DNA of 64,000 nucleotides from JACVRW01 sp963751835 (GTDB lineage Bacteria; Actinomycetota; Thermoleophilia; Solirubrobacterales; Thermoleophilaceae): the NCBI GenBank assembly GCA_963751835.1, contig CAVVWD010000020.1, forward strand, positions 124,001 through 188,000. Direction: 5' to 3'. Below the pieces are notes generated by a model. It worked only from the letters and a program-made list of their open reading frames with translations. It made no database searches and was not told the DNA's origin. This document shows, piece after piece, positions 7,964-16,311 of the stretch (the first letter of the stretch is position 1; each line of letters begins with the position of its first letter). A program made the translations under genes and the position numbers.

Positions 7964-10291
7964 GTGGCGCGCACCGTTGAAGCGGCCGCGATCCAGCGCA
8001 TCCGTGCGCGCGTGGAGGGCACGGTTCAGGGCGTCGGCTTCCGGCCGTTCGTCTATCGCCTCGCCCGGGAGGAGGACCTGGCCGGCCACGTCTTGAACGA
8101 CGAACGCGGAGTGCTGCTCGAGGTCGAGGGCCGCCCGCCGGCGGTCGCGCGCCTCCTGGCGAGGCTGCGCTCGGAGGCGCCGCCGCTGGCGGCGATCGAG
8201 CGGGTGCTCTGCGATCCACTCGAGCCGAGCGGCGAGCGCGAGTTCCGGATCGTCGCCAGTACCGGCGGAGGCGATCCCGATGCGCTTGTCGCTCCGGACA
8301 CCGCGACCTGTCCTGACTGTCTCGCTGAGCTCCGCGATCCGGGCGATCGTCGCTACCGCTACCCGTTCATCAACTGCACCAACTGCGGGCCGCGCTTCAC
8401 GATCGTGCGGGGGGTCCCCTACGACCGGCCGCTGACGACGATGGCCGGCTTCCGCATGTGCGCGGATTGCATGCGCGAGTACGACGACCCGACCGATCGC
8501 CGCTTCCACGCCCAGCCGAACGCGTGCCCGCGCTGTGGTCCTCGTCTGCGGCTCGTCGACTCCGGAGGGCGCGCGTTGGCGGTGCCCGGGACGCGCGACG
8601 CGATCGAGGGTGCGGCGAGGCGCCTCGCGGACGGCGTGATCGTGGCGCTCAAGGGCCTCGGTGGATTCCACCTCGCCTGCAACGCGGCCGACGAGGAGGC
8701 GGTGGCAGCGCTCAGGGCCCGCAAGCATCGTGAGGACAAGCCGTTCGCGCTGATGGTCTCCGACACAGCCGCGGCGGCTCGCCTCGTCGAGCTTGGCGAC
8801 GACGAGAACCGCCTCCTCGGCTCGATCGAGCGGCCGATAGTGCTGGCCCCACGACGCAGCGGTACCCGGGTGGCCCGCGGGGTCGCGCCGGTGGCCCCGG
8901 AGCTCGGCGTGATGTTGCCCTACACGCCGCTCCACGACCTCCTGTTGACCGACTTCCGCAGCGCCGCGGGCGAGGACGCGGCACTTGTGATGACGAGCGG
9001 CAACGTGTCGGATGAGCCGATCGCGTACGCGGACGACGATGCGCTCGAGCGGCTCGCGCCGATCGCCGACCTGTTCCTGGTCCACGACCGCCCGATCTAC
9101 TCGCGCACCGACGACTCGGTCGTGCGCGTGGTGCGTGTCGGCCATGGCCGGCGGCCGTTGCCTATCCGCCGGTCGCGAGGCTATGTACCCGGGCATCTCG
9201 AGCTGCCGGTAGCGGCGGGGCGGCCGCTGCTCGCCTGTGGGGCCGACCTGAAGAACACCTTCTGCCTAGCCAGGGGATCACGCGCATGGGTCGGACACCA
9301 CATCGGCGACCTGGAGCACTACCCCACGCACCGTGCGTTCCGCGAGGGCATAGCCCACTTCGAGCGCCTGTTCGCCGTCCGGCCGCGGGTGGTCGCCCAT
9401 GACCTGCACCCCGGCTACTTCTCGACCGCCTACGCGCTCGAGCGCGATGACGTCGAGCTCGTGGGGGTGCAGCACCACCACGCCCATCTCGCGGCCTGTC
9501 TCGCCGAGCACGGACTCGAGGGCCCCGCCGTCGGGGCGATCTACGACGGCACGGGCTACGGCACCGACGGCACGGTGTGGGGCGGCGAGCTGCTGGTGGG
9601 TGGCCTCACCGGGTTCGAGCGGGCCGGCTCGCTGCGGCCGGTGCGCATGCCCGGCGGGGCCGCGGCGATCCGCGAGCCCTGGCGCATGGCATGTGCCTGG
9701 CTCACCGCGGCCTTCGGCGAACCGCAGCCGCTGCCGCCGCGGCTCGCCGGCGTCGTGGACGAGCGGCGCTGGCGGGCCATGGCGCAGGTCGGTGCGAGCG
9801 AAGTGGTCTCCCCGGTCACGACGAGCATGGGCAGGTTGTTCGACGCGGCGGCGGCGCTTTGCGGCGTGGGCCTCGGCGTGAACTACGAGGGCCAGGCAGC
9901 CATCGAGCTCGAGGCGGCGGCGGCAGGCTCCGAGGCGGGCGCCTACGAGCTGCCGATCGAGGCCGGCGAGAACGGCCTGGCGCTCGATCCGGGCGAGACG
10001 CTGCGAGCGATGACCGCCGACCTCGCGTCCGGCACGTCTGTCGGGGCGGTATCGGCACGCTTCCACGGCGCTGTGGCCAACTCCACGGTTCGGGCGTGTG
10101 GGGCGGTAGCCGCCCGGCGCGGGCTCGACACGGTTGTCCTCAGCGGTGGCGTGTTCCAGAACCGCCTGCTGCTTGAGAGGGCCGCGGCGGCTCTCGACGA
10201 CGCCGGCCTGCGGGTGCTCACCCCCGAGCGGCTGCCGGCCGGGGACGGCGGGATCTCCTTCGGTCAGGCGGCGGTGGCGGCGGCGCGATGA
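7964..10291 (+). CDS. hypF: Carbamoyltransferase HypF
   Basis: HypF (775 aa) makes the carbamoyl group that becomes the CN ligands of the [NiFe] active site, acting with HypE. Domain order is standard: an acylphosphatase domain (VQGVGFRPFVYRLA near residue 20), two zinc-finger modules (CPDCLAE, CTNCGPRF, CADC, CPRCGP at about 110-190), a YrdC-like domain, and a Kae1-like domain with HHHAHLAACLAEHG near residue 505. The GTG at 7964 lies 24 bases after the SIS gene; an earlier GTG at 7936 meets a stop after nine codons. The stop overlaps the next ATG. hypC, hypD and hypE are not in the window. Confidence 0.95.
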   Translation: MARTVEAAAIQRIRARVEGTVQGVGFRPFVYRLAREEDLAGHVLNDERGVLLEVEGRPPAVARLLARLRSEAPPLAAIERVLCDPLEPSGEREFRIVASTGGGDPDALVAPDTATCPDCLAELRDPGDRRYRYPFINCTNCGPRFTIVRGVPYDRPLTTMAGFRMCADCMREYDDPTDRRFHAQPNACPRCGPRLRLVDSGGRALAVPGTRDAIEGAARRLADGVIVALKGLGGFHLACNAADEEAVAALRARKHREDKPFALMVSDTAAAARLVELGDDENRLLGSIERPIVLAPRRSGTRVARGVAPVAPELGVMLPYTPLHDLLLTDFRSAAGEDAALVMTSGNVSDEPIAYADDDALERLAPIADLFLVHDRPIYSRTDDSVVRVVRVGHGRRPLPIRRSRGYVPGHLELPVAAGRPLLACGADLKNTFCLARGSRAWVGHHIGDLEHYPTHRAFREGIAHFERLFAVRPRVVAHDLHPGYFSTAYALERDDVELVGVQHHHAHLAACLAEHGLEGPAVGAIYDGTGYGTDGTVWGGELLVGGLTGFERAGSLRPVRMPGGAAAIREPWRMACAWLTAAFGEPQPLPPRLAGVVDERRWRAMAQVGASEVVSPVTTSMGRLFDAAAALCGVGLGVNYEGQAAIELEAAAAGSEAGAYELPIEAGENGLALDPGETLRAMTADLASGTSVGAVSARFHGAVANSTVRACGAVAARRGLDTVVLSGGVFQNRLLLERAAAALDDAGLRVLTPERLPAGDGGISFGQAAVAAAR

Positions 10292-11025
10292 GCTTCGACC
10301 TCCTGTTCAAGCCGGTCGAGGAGCTGGACGCCTGGTTGACGGGGATGCTCGAGGGCGCGCCGCTGGTGGTGTCACTCGCGATCGCGTTCGTGTTGGGTCT
10401 CCGCCATGCTTCGGATCCCGACCATCTCGTGGCCACCACCTCACTCGTCGCGGCCGACGGCGGAGACACGCGCAGGGCGGTGCGCCTCGGCGTGTGGTGG
10501 GGGCTCGGCCACGCGGCCGCGCTGCTGGCGATCGGCCTGCCGCTGATCGCCTTCAAGTCGCATCTCCCGGCGTGGCTCGAGTCCGGCGCCGAGAAGGCGA
10601 TCGGCGTGGTGATCCTGCTGCTGGCAGCTCGCGTAATCGTGAAATGGGTCCGTGGGGACTTCCGCACGGGCCCGCACACGCATGCAGAGGAGCGGCATCG
10701 CCACTTGCGGCGTGGTGCCGGCGACCACCGCCACCGCCACGTGCGCAGCCCCGAGCAGGCCCTCATGATCGGGGCGCTGCACGGGCTGGCGGGCACCGGC
10801 GCGGTCGTGCTCCTGCTGATAGCGGCCCTACCCGGCACGCTCGAGGCGGCCGCCGCGCTGGCTGTGTTCGCGCCGATGTCGATCGCGTCGATGGCGCTGC
10901 TGACGGGGGCCTTCGCGTGGGTGCTGACCAGGCCGGTCATCGAGCCGATCTATCGCGCGGTGCTGATCCCGGCCCTCGGCATGTTCGGCGTGATGTTCGG
11001 GCTCTGGTACGTGGGCCTCGTCTAG
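10288..11025 (+). CDS. Nickel/cobalt transporter, NiCoT/HoxN-like membrane protein
   Basis: A 245-aa membrane protein with six or so hydrophobic helices. Helix II carries RHASDPDHL, a variant of the NiCoT signature (RHA-x-DxDH), and the next helix has GLGHAAAL. A His-rich cytoplasmic loop (HTHAEERHRH and GDHRHRH, about residues 130-150) probably binds metal. It most likely supplies nickel to the hydrogenase, as the last gene of the operon, overlapping hypF by ATGA. It is shorter than classical HoxN (about 350 aa), so it may belong to the UreH/RcnA-like branch; cobalt cannot be excluded. Confidence 0.85.
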   Translation: MSFDLLFKPVEELDAWLTGMLEGAPLVVSLAIAFVLGLRHASDPDHLVATTSLVAADGGDTRRAVRLGVWWGLGHAAALLAIGLPLIAFKSHLPAWLESGAEKAIGVVILLLAARVIVKWVRGDFRTGPHTHAEERHRHLRRGAGDHRHRHVRSPEQALMIGALHGLAGTGAVVLLLIAALPGTLEAAAALAVFAPMSIASMALLTGAFAWVLTRPVIEPIYRAVLIPALGMFGVMFGLWYVGLV

Positions 11026-11259
11026 ATAAGGCCCCGCTCTCGCTTCCCGTTGGGCTCTTGCACGGGGTTGGTCTCCGCCCGCCGGGTCAGGGCTGGAGAA
11101 GGGGGTCATGGACAACGGCCGCTTCGATCTTCGCCGGCGAACAATCTTCGGGCGATGCCTACCCTGCTTCGCAGCGACCGACGAGCACACCCCCTCCCCA
11201 GCCCATACGCGAGACCGACCCGGCACCACCACCCAACGGAAAGCGAGGGGGGGGTAAGG
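11026..11259. repeat. Gap between convergent genes holding a long imperfect inverted repeat
   Basis: No gene is supported in this 234-base gap between the transporter and typA, which converge. Two arms match in inverted orientation: 11039-11054 (CTCGCTTCCCGTTGGG) and 11232-11247 agree at 15 of 16 bases. Similarity continues inward through a GGTCTC block (11070-11075 against about 11211-11216) and a GGCTGG...GGGGG block (11091-11105 against 11190-11203). About 80 bases between the inner arms are unpaired. It could be a MITE-like element, a two-way terminator, or a remnant of a duplicated 3' region. Confidence 0.55.
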
Positions 11260-13089
11260 CTAGGCCGGTGCTCTGCGCGCCCGCGCCGCCTTTTGGCGCC
11301 CGACCGCATCGAGCACCAGTTTGCGCAGCCGCACGCCGGCGGGCGTGACCTCGACGCACTCGTCCTCGCGGATGAACTCGAGTGCCTGGTCGAGGGAGAG
11401 CCGGTGGTGGGGGACGAGCTTGACCATGTCGTCCGACCCTGCGGCGCGCACGTTGGTGAGCTTCTTCTCGCGCACCGCGTTCACGTCGAGATCGTCCGCG
11501 CGCGCGTTCTCGCCCACGACCATCCCCTCGTAGACCTCCTCGCCCGGGCCCACGAAGAGCTGGCCACGCTCCTGCAGCTTGAACAGCGCGAACGCCGCCG
11601 TGGGCCCGCGCCGGTCCGCCACCAGCGAGCCCGTGGGCCGGGTGCGGATCTCGCCCTGCCAGGGCTCATAGCCCTCGAAGACCGAATGCAGGATGCCCGA
11701 GCCGCGGGTCTCGGTGAGGAACTCGGTGCGGAAGCCGATCAGCCCGCGCGTCGGCACAAGGAAGTCGAGCCGCACCCAGCCGGTGCCGTGGTTGACCATG
11801 TTCTCCATGCGCCCCTTTCGCAGGGCGAGCAGCTGTGTGACGACGCCGAGGAAGTCCTCCGGCACGTCGATCGACAGGCGCTCGATCGGCTCGTGCAGCC
11901 CGCCGTCGACCTCGCGTGTCACCACCTGCGGCTTGCCCACGGTGAGCTCGAAGCCCTCGCGCCGCATTGCTTCCACCAGTACCGCCAGCTGTAGCTCCCC
12001 GCGGCCCTGCACCTCCCAGGTGTCAGGACGCTCGGTGTCGAGCACGCGGATTGCCACGTTGCCCACGAGCTCCTGCTCGAGCCGGTCGCGCACCTGGCGC
12101 GCGGTCAGCCGCGTGCCGGACTGCCCGGCCAGCGGTGAGCTGTTGATCCCGATCGTCACACCCAGCGCCGGCTCCTCGACGGCGATCACCGGCAGCGGGC
12201 GTGGGTCGGCCGCGTCCGCGATCGTCTCGCCGATGGTGATCCCGGGAATGCCCGCGAGCCCGATGATCTCGCCGGCAGCCGCCTCCTCCGCCGCGACCCT
12301 GCGCAGCCCCTCGGTCACGTAGAGCTCCGCGACCCTGACGGTCTCGACGGTGCCGTCGCGGCGGCACCACGCCACCGTCTCGCCCTTGGCGATCCTTCCC
12401 TGATGCACCCGGCAGAGCGCCAGCCGGCCGACGTACGGGTCGGCGTCGAGGTTCGTGACGCGCGCCTGGAGCGGATGCGAATCGTCGTACGTGGGCGCCG
12501 GGATGCGCTCGATCAAGAGGTCGAGCAGCGGCCGCAGGTCGGAGCCCTCGACGCCCTGCTCGAGCGCTGCCCAGCCCGCCTTCGCGTTCGTGTACACGAT
12601 CGGGAACTCGATCTGCTCCTCGTTCGCGTCGAGATCGATGAACAGCTCGTAGACCTCGTCCACGACCTCGGAGATGCGCGCGTCGGGGCGATCGACCTTG
12701 TTCACGCACAGGATCACCGGCAGTCCGCCCTCGAGCGCCTTGCGCAGCACGAAGCGCGTCTGCGGGAGCGGCCCCTCGGAGGCGTCCACGAGCAGCATCA
12801 CGCCGTCGACCATGGTGAGCCCGCGCTCGACCTCGCCGCCAAAGTCGGCGTGTCCCGGCGTGTCGACGAGGTTCAGCTTCACGCCGGCGTGACGCACCGC
12901 CGCGTTCTTGGCGAGGATCGTGATGCCGCGCTCGCGCTCCTGGTCCATCGAGTCGAGCACGCGGTCGGCCACCTCCTCGTGCGCGGCGAACACGCCGGAC
13001 TGGCGCAGCATGGCGTCGACGAGCGTGGTCTTGCCGTGGTCGACGTGCGCGATGATCGCGACGTTGCGGATGTCCTCGCGCAGGGCCAT
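11260..13089 (-). CDS. typA: Translational GTPase TypA/BipA
   Basis: A 609-aa ribosome-associated GTPase of the EF-G/LepA superfamily, acting in ribosome assembly and stress adaptation. The G domain shows AHVDHGKTTL (G1), RERGITILAK (G2), DTPGHADF (G3) and NKVDR (G4). It is followed by the beta-barrel and EF-G domain III/V-like regions and the BipA-specific C-terminal domain ending in KLVLDAVGRQK. Full length for the family. The ATG is at 13089, divergent from the acetyltransferase gene 53 bases away. Confidence 0.96.
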   Translation of the reverse strand: MALREDIRNVAIIAHVDHGKTTLVDAMLRQSGVFAAHEEVADRVLDSMDQERERGITILAKNAAVRHAGVKLNLVDTPGHADFGGEVERGLTMVDGVMLLVDASEGPLPQTRFVLRKALEGGLPVILCVNKVDRPDARISEVVDEVYELFIDLDANEEQIEFPIVYTNAKAGWAALEQGVEGSDLRPLLDLLIERIPAPTYDDSHPLQARVTNLDADPYVGRLALCRVHQGRIAKGETVAWCRRDGTVETVRVAELYVTEGLRRVAAEEAAAGEIIGLAGIPGITIGETIADAADPRPLPVIAVEEPALGVTIGINSSPLAGQSGTRLTARQVRDRLEQELVGNVAIRVLDTERPDTWEVQGRGELQLAVLVEAMRREGFELTVGKPQVVTREVDGGLHEPIERLSIDVPEDFLGVVTQLLALRKGRMENMVNHGTGWVRLDFLVPTRGLIGFRTEFLTETRGSGILHSVFEGYEPWQGEIRTRPTGSLVADRRGPTAAFALFKLQERGQLFVGPGEEVYEGMVVGENARADDLDVNAVREKKLTNVRAAGSDDMVKLVPHHRLSLDQALEFIREDECVEVTPAGVRLRKLVLDAVGRQKAARARRAPA

Positions 13090-13142
13090 GGGCGGCTGCC
13101 AAGGGTGACAGGCCGGAGGCGACCGCCGATACGCTCGCTTGT

Positions 13143-13823
13143 ATGTCCACGGCGCCCGACCCCCTGACGCTCCACCCCGTGCCCGGCCACAAGCGGGTGG
13201 TCTTCCTCAAGCGCGTGGTCAAGGACCCGCGAATCGAGGTCGGCGACTACTCCTACTACGACGACCCGGATGACCCGCTGGGCTTCGAGCGCAGCGCGTT
13301 CCTCTATGCCCACGGCCCGGAGCGACTGACCATCGGCCGTTATTGCGCGATCGCCTCAGGGGTTCGCTTTCTGATGTCGGGCGGCAACCACGCCGACATC
13401 GGTCCGTCGACGTTCCCCTTCGGCATCTTCGGCGATCCGTGGGCCGAGCGCACGATGGACCTCGTGATGAGCGCGCCCAGCCGTGGCGACACCGTCGTGG
13501 GCAATGACGTCTGGCTCGGATACCAGGCACTCGTGATGCCCGGTGTGACGATCGGCCACGGAGCCGTCGTCGCTGCCGGCAGCGTGGTCAGCGCGGACGT
13601 TCCGCCGTACGCGATCGTGGCCGGCAACCCGGCCCGGGTCGTGCGCGAGCGCTTCGACGCCGAGGCCGTGGGCCGTCTCCTGCGGTCCGCTTGGTGGGAC
13701 TGGCCGGTCGAGCTTGTGACCGAGTACGCGCGCGTGATCATGGCCGGAGAGCCCGCGGAGCTCGAGCGGATCGCCGCCGAGAACGGTTTTCTGAAGCCTG
13801 CCCCGGCGGGGCAGGCGCCCTAG
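13143..13823 (+). CDS. Hexapeptide-repeat O-acetyltransferase, CatB/Vat-like
   Basis: A 226-aa left-handed beta-helix acetyltransferase of the xenobiotic acetyltransferase (CatB/Vat) family. It has hexapeptide repeats (for example IGRYCAIASGVRFL and VVGNDVWLGYQALVMPGVTIGHGAVVAAGS) and the expected catalytic His in GGNHAD at about residue 82. Members transfer acetyl from acetyl-CoA to hydroxyl groups of antibiotics or sugars; the substrate here cannot be told from sequence. The C-terminal DWP...Y segment is typical. It lies 9 bases before the HAD gene and may be cotranscribed with it. A direct resistance role is not implied. Confidence 0.85.
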   Translation: MSTAPDPLTLHPVPGHKRVVFLKRVVKDPRIEVGDYSYYDDPDDPLGFERSAFLYAHGPERLTIGRYCAIASGVRFLMSGGNHADIGPSTFPFGIFGDPWAERTMDLVMSAPSRGDTVVGNDVWLGYQALVMPGVTIGHGAVVAAGSVVSADVPPYAIVAGNPARVVRERFDAEAVGRLLRSAWWDWPVELVTEYARVIMAGEPAELERIAAENGFLKPAPAGQAP

Positions 13824-13832
13824 GATCAACAG

Positions 13833-14507
13833 ATGACCCCGCGCTGGGCCACGTTCGACTGCTACGGCACGCTGGTGGACTGGAACGCCGGCATCCGCGC
13901 GGAGCTCGGACGCCTGTTGGGCGACGAGGACGCCGGGCGCCTCCTCGAGCGCTATCACGAGATCGAGCCTCGGATCCAGAGCGAGCGGCCGGAGGCGCGC
14001 TACCGCGAGGTGATGGAGCTGGTGCTTTCCGAGCTGGCTTCGGAGGCGGGTGCCCAGCTGCCCTCAGACGAGCGCGGCGCCCTCGGACGGTCGCTGCCCG
14101 GCTGGCCGGTCTTCCCGGAGGTGCCAGACGCGCTCGCGGAGGCCCGCGAGCGCGGCTGGAAGCTCGTGGCGCTCTCGAACAGCGACCGGGACCTCATCGA
14201 GGCGTCGCTGGACGCGATCGGCGTGCCCTTCGACGGAGCGGTCGTGGCGTCGGAGGTCGGTTCCTACAAGCCGGCGCACGGCCATTGGCGTGCCTTCTAC
14301 GAGTCCACCGGCGCCGAGCGCGACCGCCACGTCCACGTCGCCCAGAGCCACTTCCACGACATCGCACCGGCAAACGAGCTCGGCATTCCGTCGATATGGA
14401 TCAACCGGCTCGGCGAGCGGCACGAGCCGGCGCCGAACCGGGAGCTTCCGGACCTCCACGGCCTCGCGGATGCCCTCGACGAACTCGTGCCGCCACGCCC
14501 GGCATAG
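13833..14507 (+). CDS. HAD-superfamily hydrolase, 2-haloacid dehalogenase-like
   Basis: A 224-aa HAD subfamily IA protein. The nucleophile motif is FDCYGTLVDW at residues 8-17, motif II is ALSNSD near residue 114, the lysine is in SYKPAHGHW, and the acidic motif appears as QSHFHDIAPANELGI. This matches the type II haloacid dehalogenase-like group, which includes general phosphatases. The substrate is unknown. The ATG at 13833 follows the acetyltransferase by 9 bases, and the gene runs convergent with the DUF4389 gene, with 2 bases between the stops. Confidence 0.85.
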   Translation: MTPRWATFDCYGTLVDWNAGIRAELGRLLGDEDAGRLLERYHEIEPRIQSERPEARYREVMELVLSELASEAGAQLPSDERGALGRSLPGWPVFPEVPDALAEARERGWKLVALSNSDRDLIEASLDAIGVPFDGAVVASEVGSYKPAHGHWRAFYESTGAERDRHVHVAQSHFHDIAPANELGIPSIWINRLGERHEPAPNRELPDLHGLADALDELVPPRPA

Positions 14508-14509
14508 GC

Positions 14510-15136
14510 TCAGGGCCCAAGCCGGAACGGCGGATACTCGTCGGTCACGAGCACGAGCGCGTAGCCGACGACGCGGTTGTGCCAGCGGATCACTCCCTCG
14601 ACGTAGTCGAACAGCCCGCGCGGGTAGCGGCCCGTGAACAGGATCGCGAACCAGGCCACGATCACGACGATTAGGACGCCAAGGTAGAGGAACGCCAGCA
14701 CGATCACGTGCGGGATCGCAAGGAACCACTTCACCAGCGGGAGCCAGCGATTGAGTCCCTCGCGCGCGTCGGGGTAGGGCATCTCGAGTGACACGTACTG
14801 GTGCTCGTCCGTGGACGGGTAGCGGTCTTCCATGAGCGCCATGTATACGCCGACGCGGTTCGTGAACCGGAGCAGCTCGAGGTTCCAGTCGAACCACCAG
14901 CGCGGGTACTTCTGCCGGAAGAGGATCATCAGGAGCGGTGGCACGAACAACAGCCCGGTGCCGCCGATCACGACGGTCGCGCTCTCACCGCTCGCCTCGT
15001 ACTGGTTCGAATAGCCCGCGATCGAGCCGAGCACGATCGCGATCGGGATGACCGTGAACACGCGTAAAGCGGTCGTGAGGCGGTTGAGCGGGCGGTCGGG
15101 GTAGGCGGCTGAGAATGAGACGGGGTATGGGCTCAT
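14510..15136 (-). CDS. DUF4389 membrane protein
   Basis: A 208-aa integral membrane protein with hydrophobic segments at about residues 25-45, 60-75, 130-160 and adjacent. Conserved DUF4389 signatures include YPRWWFDWNLELLRF, the tyrosine-rich middle and the repeated TGRYPRGLFDYVEGVIRWHN. Two such units suggest an internal duplication. The function of the family is unknown; it is widespread in Actinobacteria. It is monocistronic by context, convergent with the HAD gene. Confidence 0.85.
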   Translation of the reverse strand: MSPYPVSFSAAYPDRPLNRLTTALRVFTVIPIAIVLGSIAGYSNQYEASGESATVVIGGTGLLFVPPLLMILFRQKYPRWWFDWNLELLRFTNRVGVYMALMEDRYPSTDEHQYVSLEMPYPDAREGLNRWLPLVKWFLAIPHVIVLAFLYLGVLIVVIVAWFAILFTGRYPRGLFDYVEGVIRWHNRVVGYALVLVTDEYPPFRLGP

Positions 15137-15221
15137 GGCCCGGGACCATATGCCTCATCGTCGACCGCGCCCCCGCCCGGAGCCGCCGTCACCTCTGGAG
15201 GTCGTACTACTCAACGTTGCC

Positions 15222-15250
15222 GACTTTGTGTCGTGTGGCGACACGAAGTC
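15222..15250. promoter_or_regulatory. Inverted repeat, candidate operator or hairpin
   Basis: Arms GACTTTGTGTCG (15222-15233) and CGACACGAAGTC (15239-15250) are inverted copies with one mismatch in 12, separated by five bases. It lies in the 203-base gap between DUF4389 and the reductase gene, 90 bases before the latter's ATG. No T-run follows, so a TetR-type operator is more likely than a terminator. Confidence 0.5.
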
Positions 15251-15339
15251 GGGTTTGTTGGTTAGAACCAGAACCGATGACTTCTGTGACAAGGCAGCGT
15301 TCTTCCATGGAGCGGTGATCACGACCAGAGGAGGCTCCG

Positions 15340-15930
15340 ATGAGCAAGGTGGTTTTCGACATCAGCATGTCGCTGGATGGGTTCATGACCGCATCCGGCA
15401 TCCGGCCGGACGAGCCGATGGGCGAAGGCGGCCAGCGGCTCGTCGAATGGGCGTTTGGGGAGGACGATCGCGGCGGCGAGCTCCTCTCCCGCTGGGTGGG
15501 CTCCGCCGGCGCGGTCATCGCCGGCCGGCGCACGTATGACAGCTCGCTGCCGTGGTGGGGAGCGGATGGCCCGACAGGCCCTGCCCGGCTGCCCGTGTTC
15601 GTGGTCACCCACGCCGAGCCGGAGGAGACACCGGAAGACGGCGTGTACGTCTTCGTGACCGCCGGGATCGAGCGCGCGCTGGAAGAGGCCAAGGCGGCCG
15701 CCGGCGGCAAGACCGTGACCGTGATGGGTGGCGCGGACGTCGGGCGCCAATTCGTCGAGGCGGGGCTCGTCGACGAGATCTCGATCCATCTCGTCCCCGT
15801 GCTCTTCGGCAGCGGCACGAGAATGTTCGAGCAGCTGAGCCGCGATCACATCCAGCTCGAGCCCGCCGACGTGATCGACACACCCGCTGCGACCCATCTG
15901 CGCTATCGCGTGCTCGACCGGCGGTCCTGA
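15340..15930 (+). CDS. Dihydrofolate reductase-family (RibD C-terminal-like) protein
   Basis: A 196-aa NADPH-binding reductase-like protein of the RibD C-terminal/DHFR superfamily. It begins KVVFDISMSLDGFMT, the usual start of this family, and has VIAGRRTYDSS at about residue 66, VMGGADVGRQFVEAGLVDEI in the middle, and a C-terminal strand THLRYRVLDR. These proteins are common in soil Actinobacteria; most have no proven substrate. The ATG at 15340 has a good AGAGGAGG ribosome site 6 bases upstream. A candidate operator lies 90 bases upstream. Confidence 0.87.
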   Translation: MSKVVFDISMSLDGFMTASGIRPDEPMGEGGQRLVEWAFGEDDRGGELLSRWVGSAGAVIAGRRTYDSSLPWWGADGPTGPARLPVFVVTHAEPEETPEDGVYVFVTAGIERALEEAKAAAGGKTVTVMGGADVGRQFVEAGLVDEISIHLVPVLFGSGTRMFEQLSRDHIQLEPADVIDTPAATHLRYRVLDRRS

Positions 15931-15938
15931 GTCGCTTG

Positions 15939-16289
15939 TCAAAGCCGCGGACCGGCGAGCAGCCCGGCCGCGAGCTCCTGCTCTGACTCCGCAACGGGAC
16001 GCGCACGGACGGACACCACGCTCCATCCGGCATCGTCGCGCAGCGCGCGCTCGATGCGGGTCCGCACGGACACCTCCTCGTTCTCGTCCGCAACGAACAG
16101 CGTCCGGAACCGGGCCGGGGTGCGGTCCGCCTCGATGGCGCTGTTGTGCGGCCAGCGGCAGGGTCCCTCGTGCTCCCAGTGCCCGCAGAGCTCGACCGTC
16201 ACCGCGGCGCCGACGGCCGCCGGCTCGGCCTCTTCGGGCAAGGCGATCTCCGCCTCGACCACAAACGCTCGGATGTCCGGTTCGGGCAT
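15939..16289 (-). CDS. Conserved hypothetical protein
   Basis: A 116-aa soluble protein with no domain I can name. It has a central CGHWEHEGPCRWPHN block whose two Cys and three His could bind a metal, followed by TLFVADENEEVSVRTRIERA, which looks like a beta-hairpin plus helix. The ATG at 16289 (MPEPDIRAFVVEAEIALP) was preferred over an upstream one that would overlap the divergent LuxR gene start at 16312. It converges with the reductase gene, with 8 bases between the stops. Confidence 0.6.
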   Translation of the reverse strand: MPEPDIRAFVVEAEIALPEEAEPAAVGAAVTVELCGHWEHEGPCRWPHNSAIEADRTPARFRTLFVADENEEVSVRTRIERALRDDAGWSVVSVRARPVAESEQELAAGLLAGPRL

Positions 16290-16311
16290 GTGGCCTGGGA
16301 TCATCGCGGAG

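Noticed and set aside
11050..11994. Plus-strand open frame of 314 codons
   Set aside because: It runs antisense over typA and is produced by high GC; the typA frame carries all the GTPase motifs.
13143..13823. Antibiotic resistance gene of the Vat/CatB type
   Set aside because: Only the fold and His motif match; the family includes many sugar and general acetyltransferases, so no resistance call is made.
15000..15020. tRNA-like GGTTCGAAT sequence
   Set aside because: It lies within the DUF4389 gene and has no acceptor stem or cloverleaf around it.
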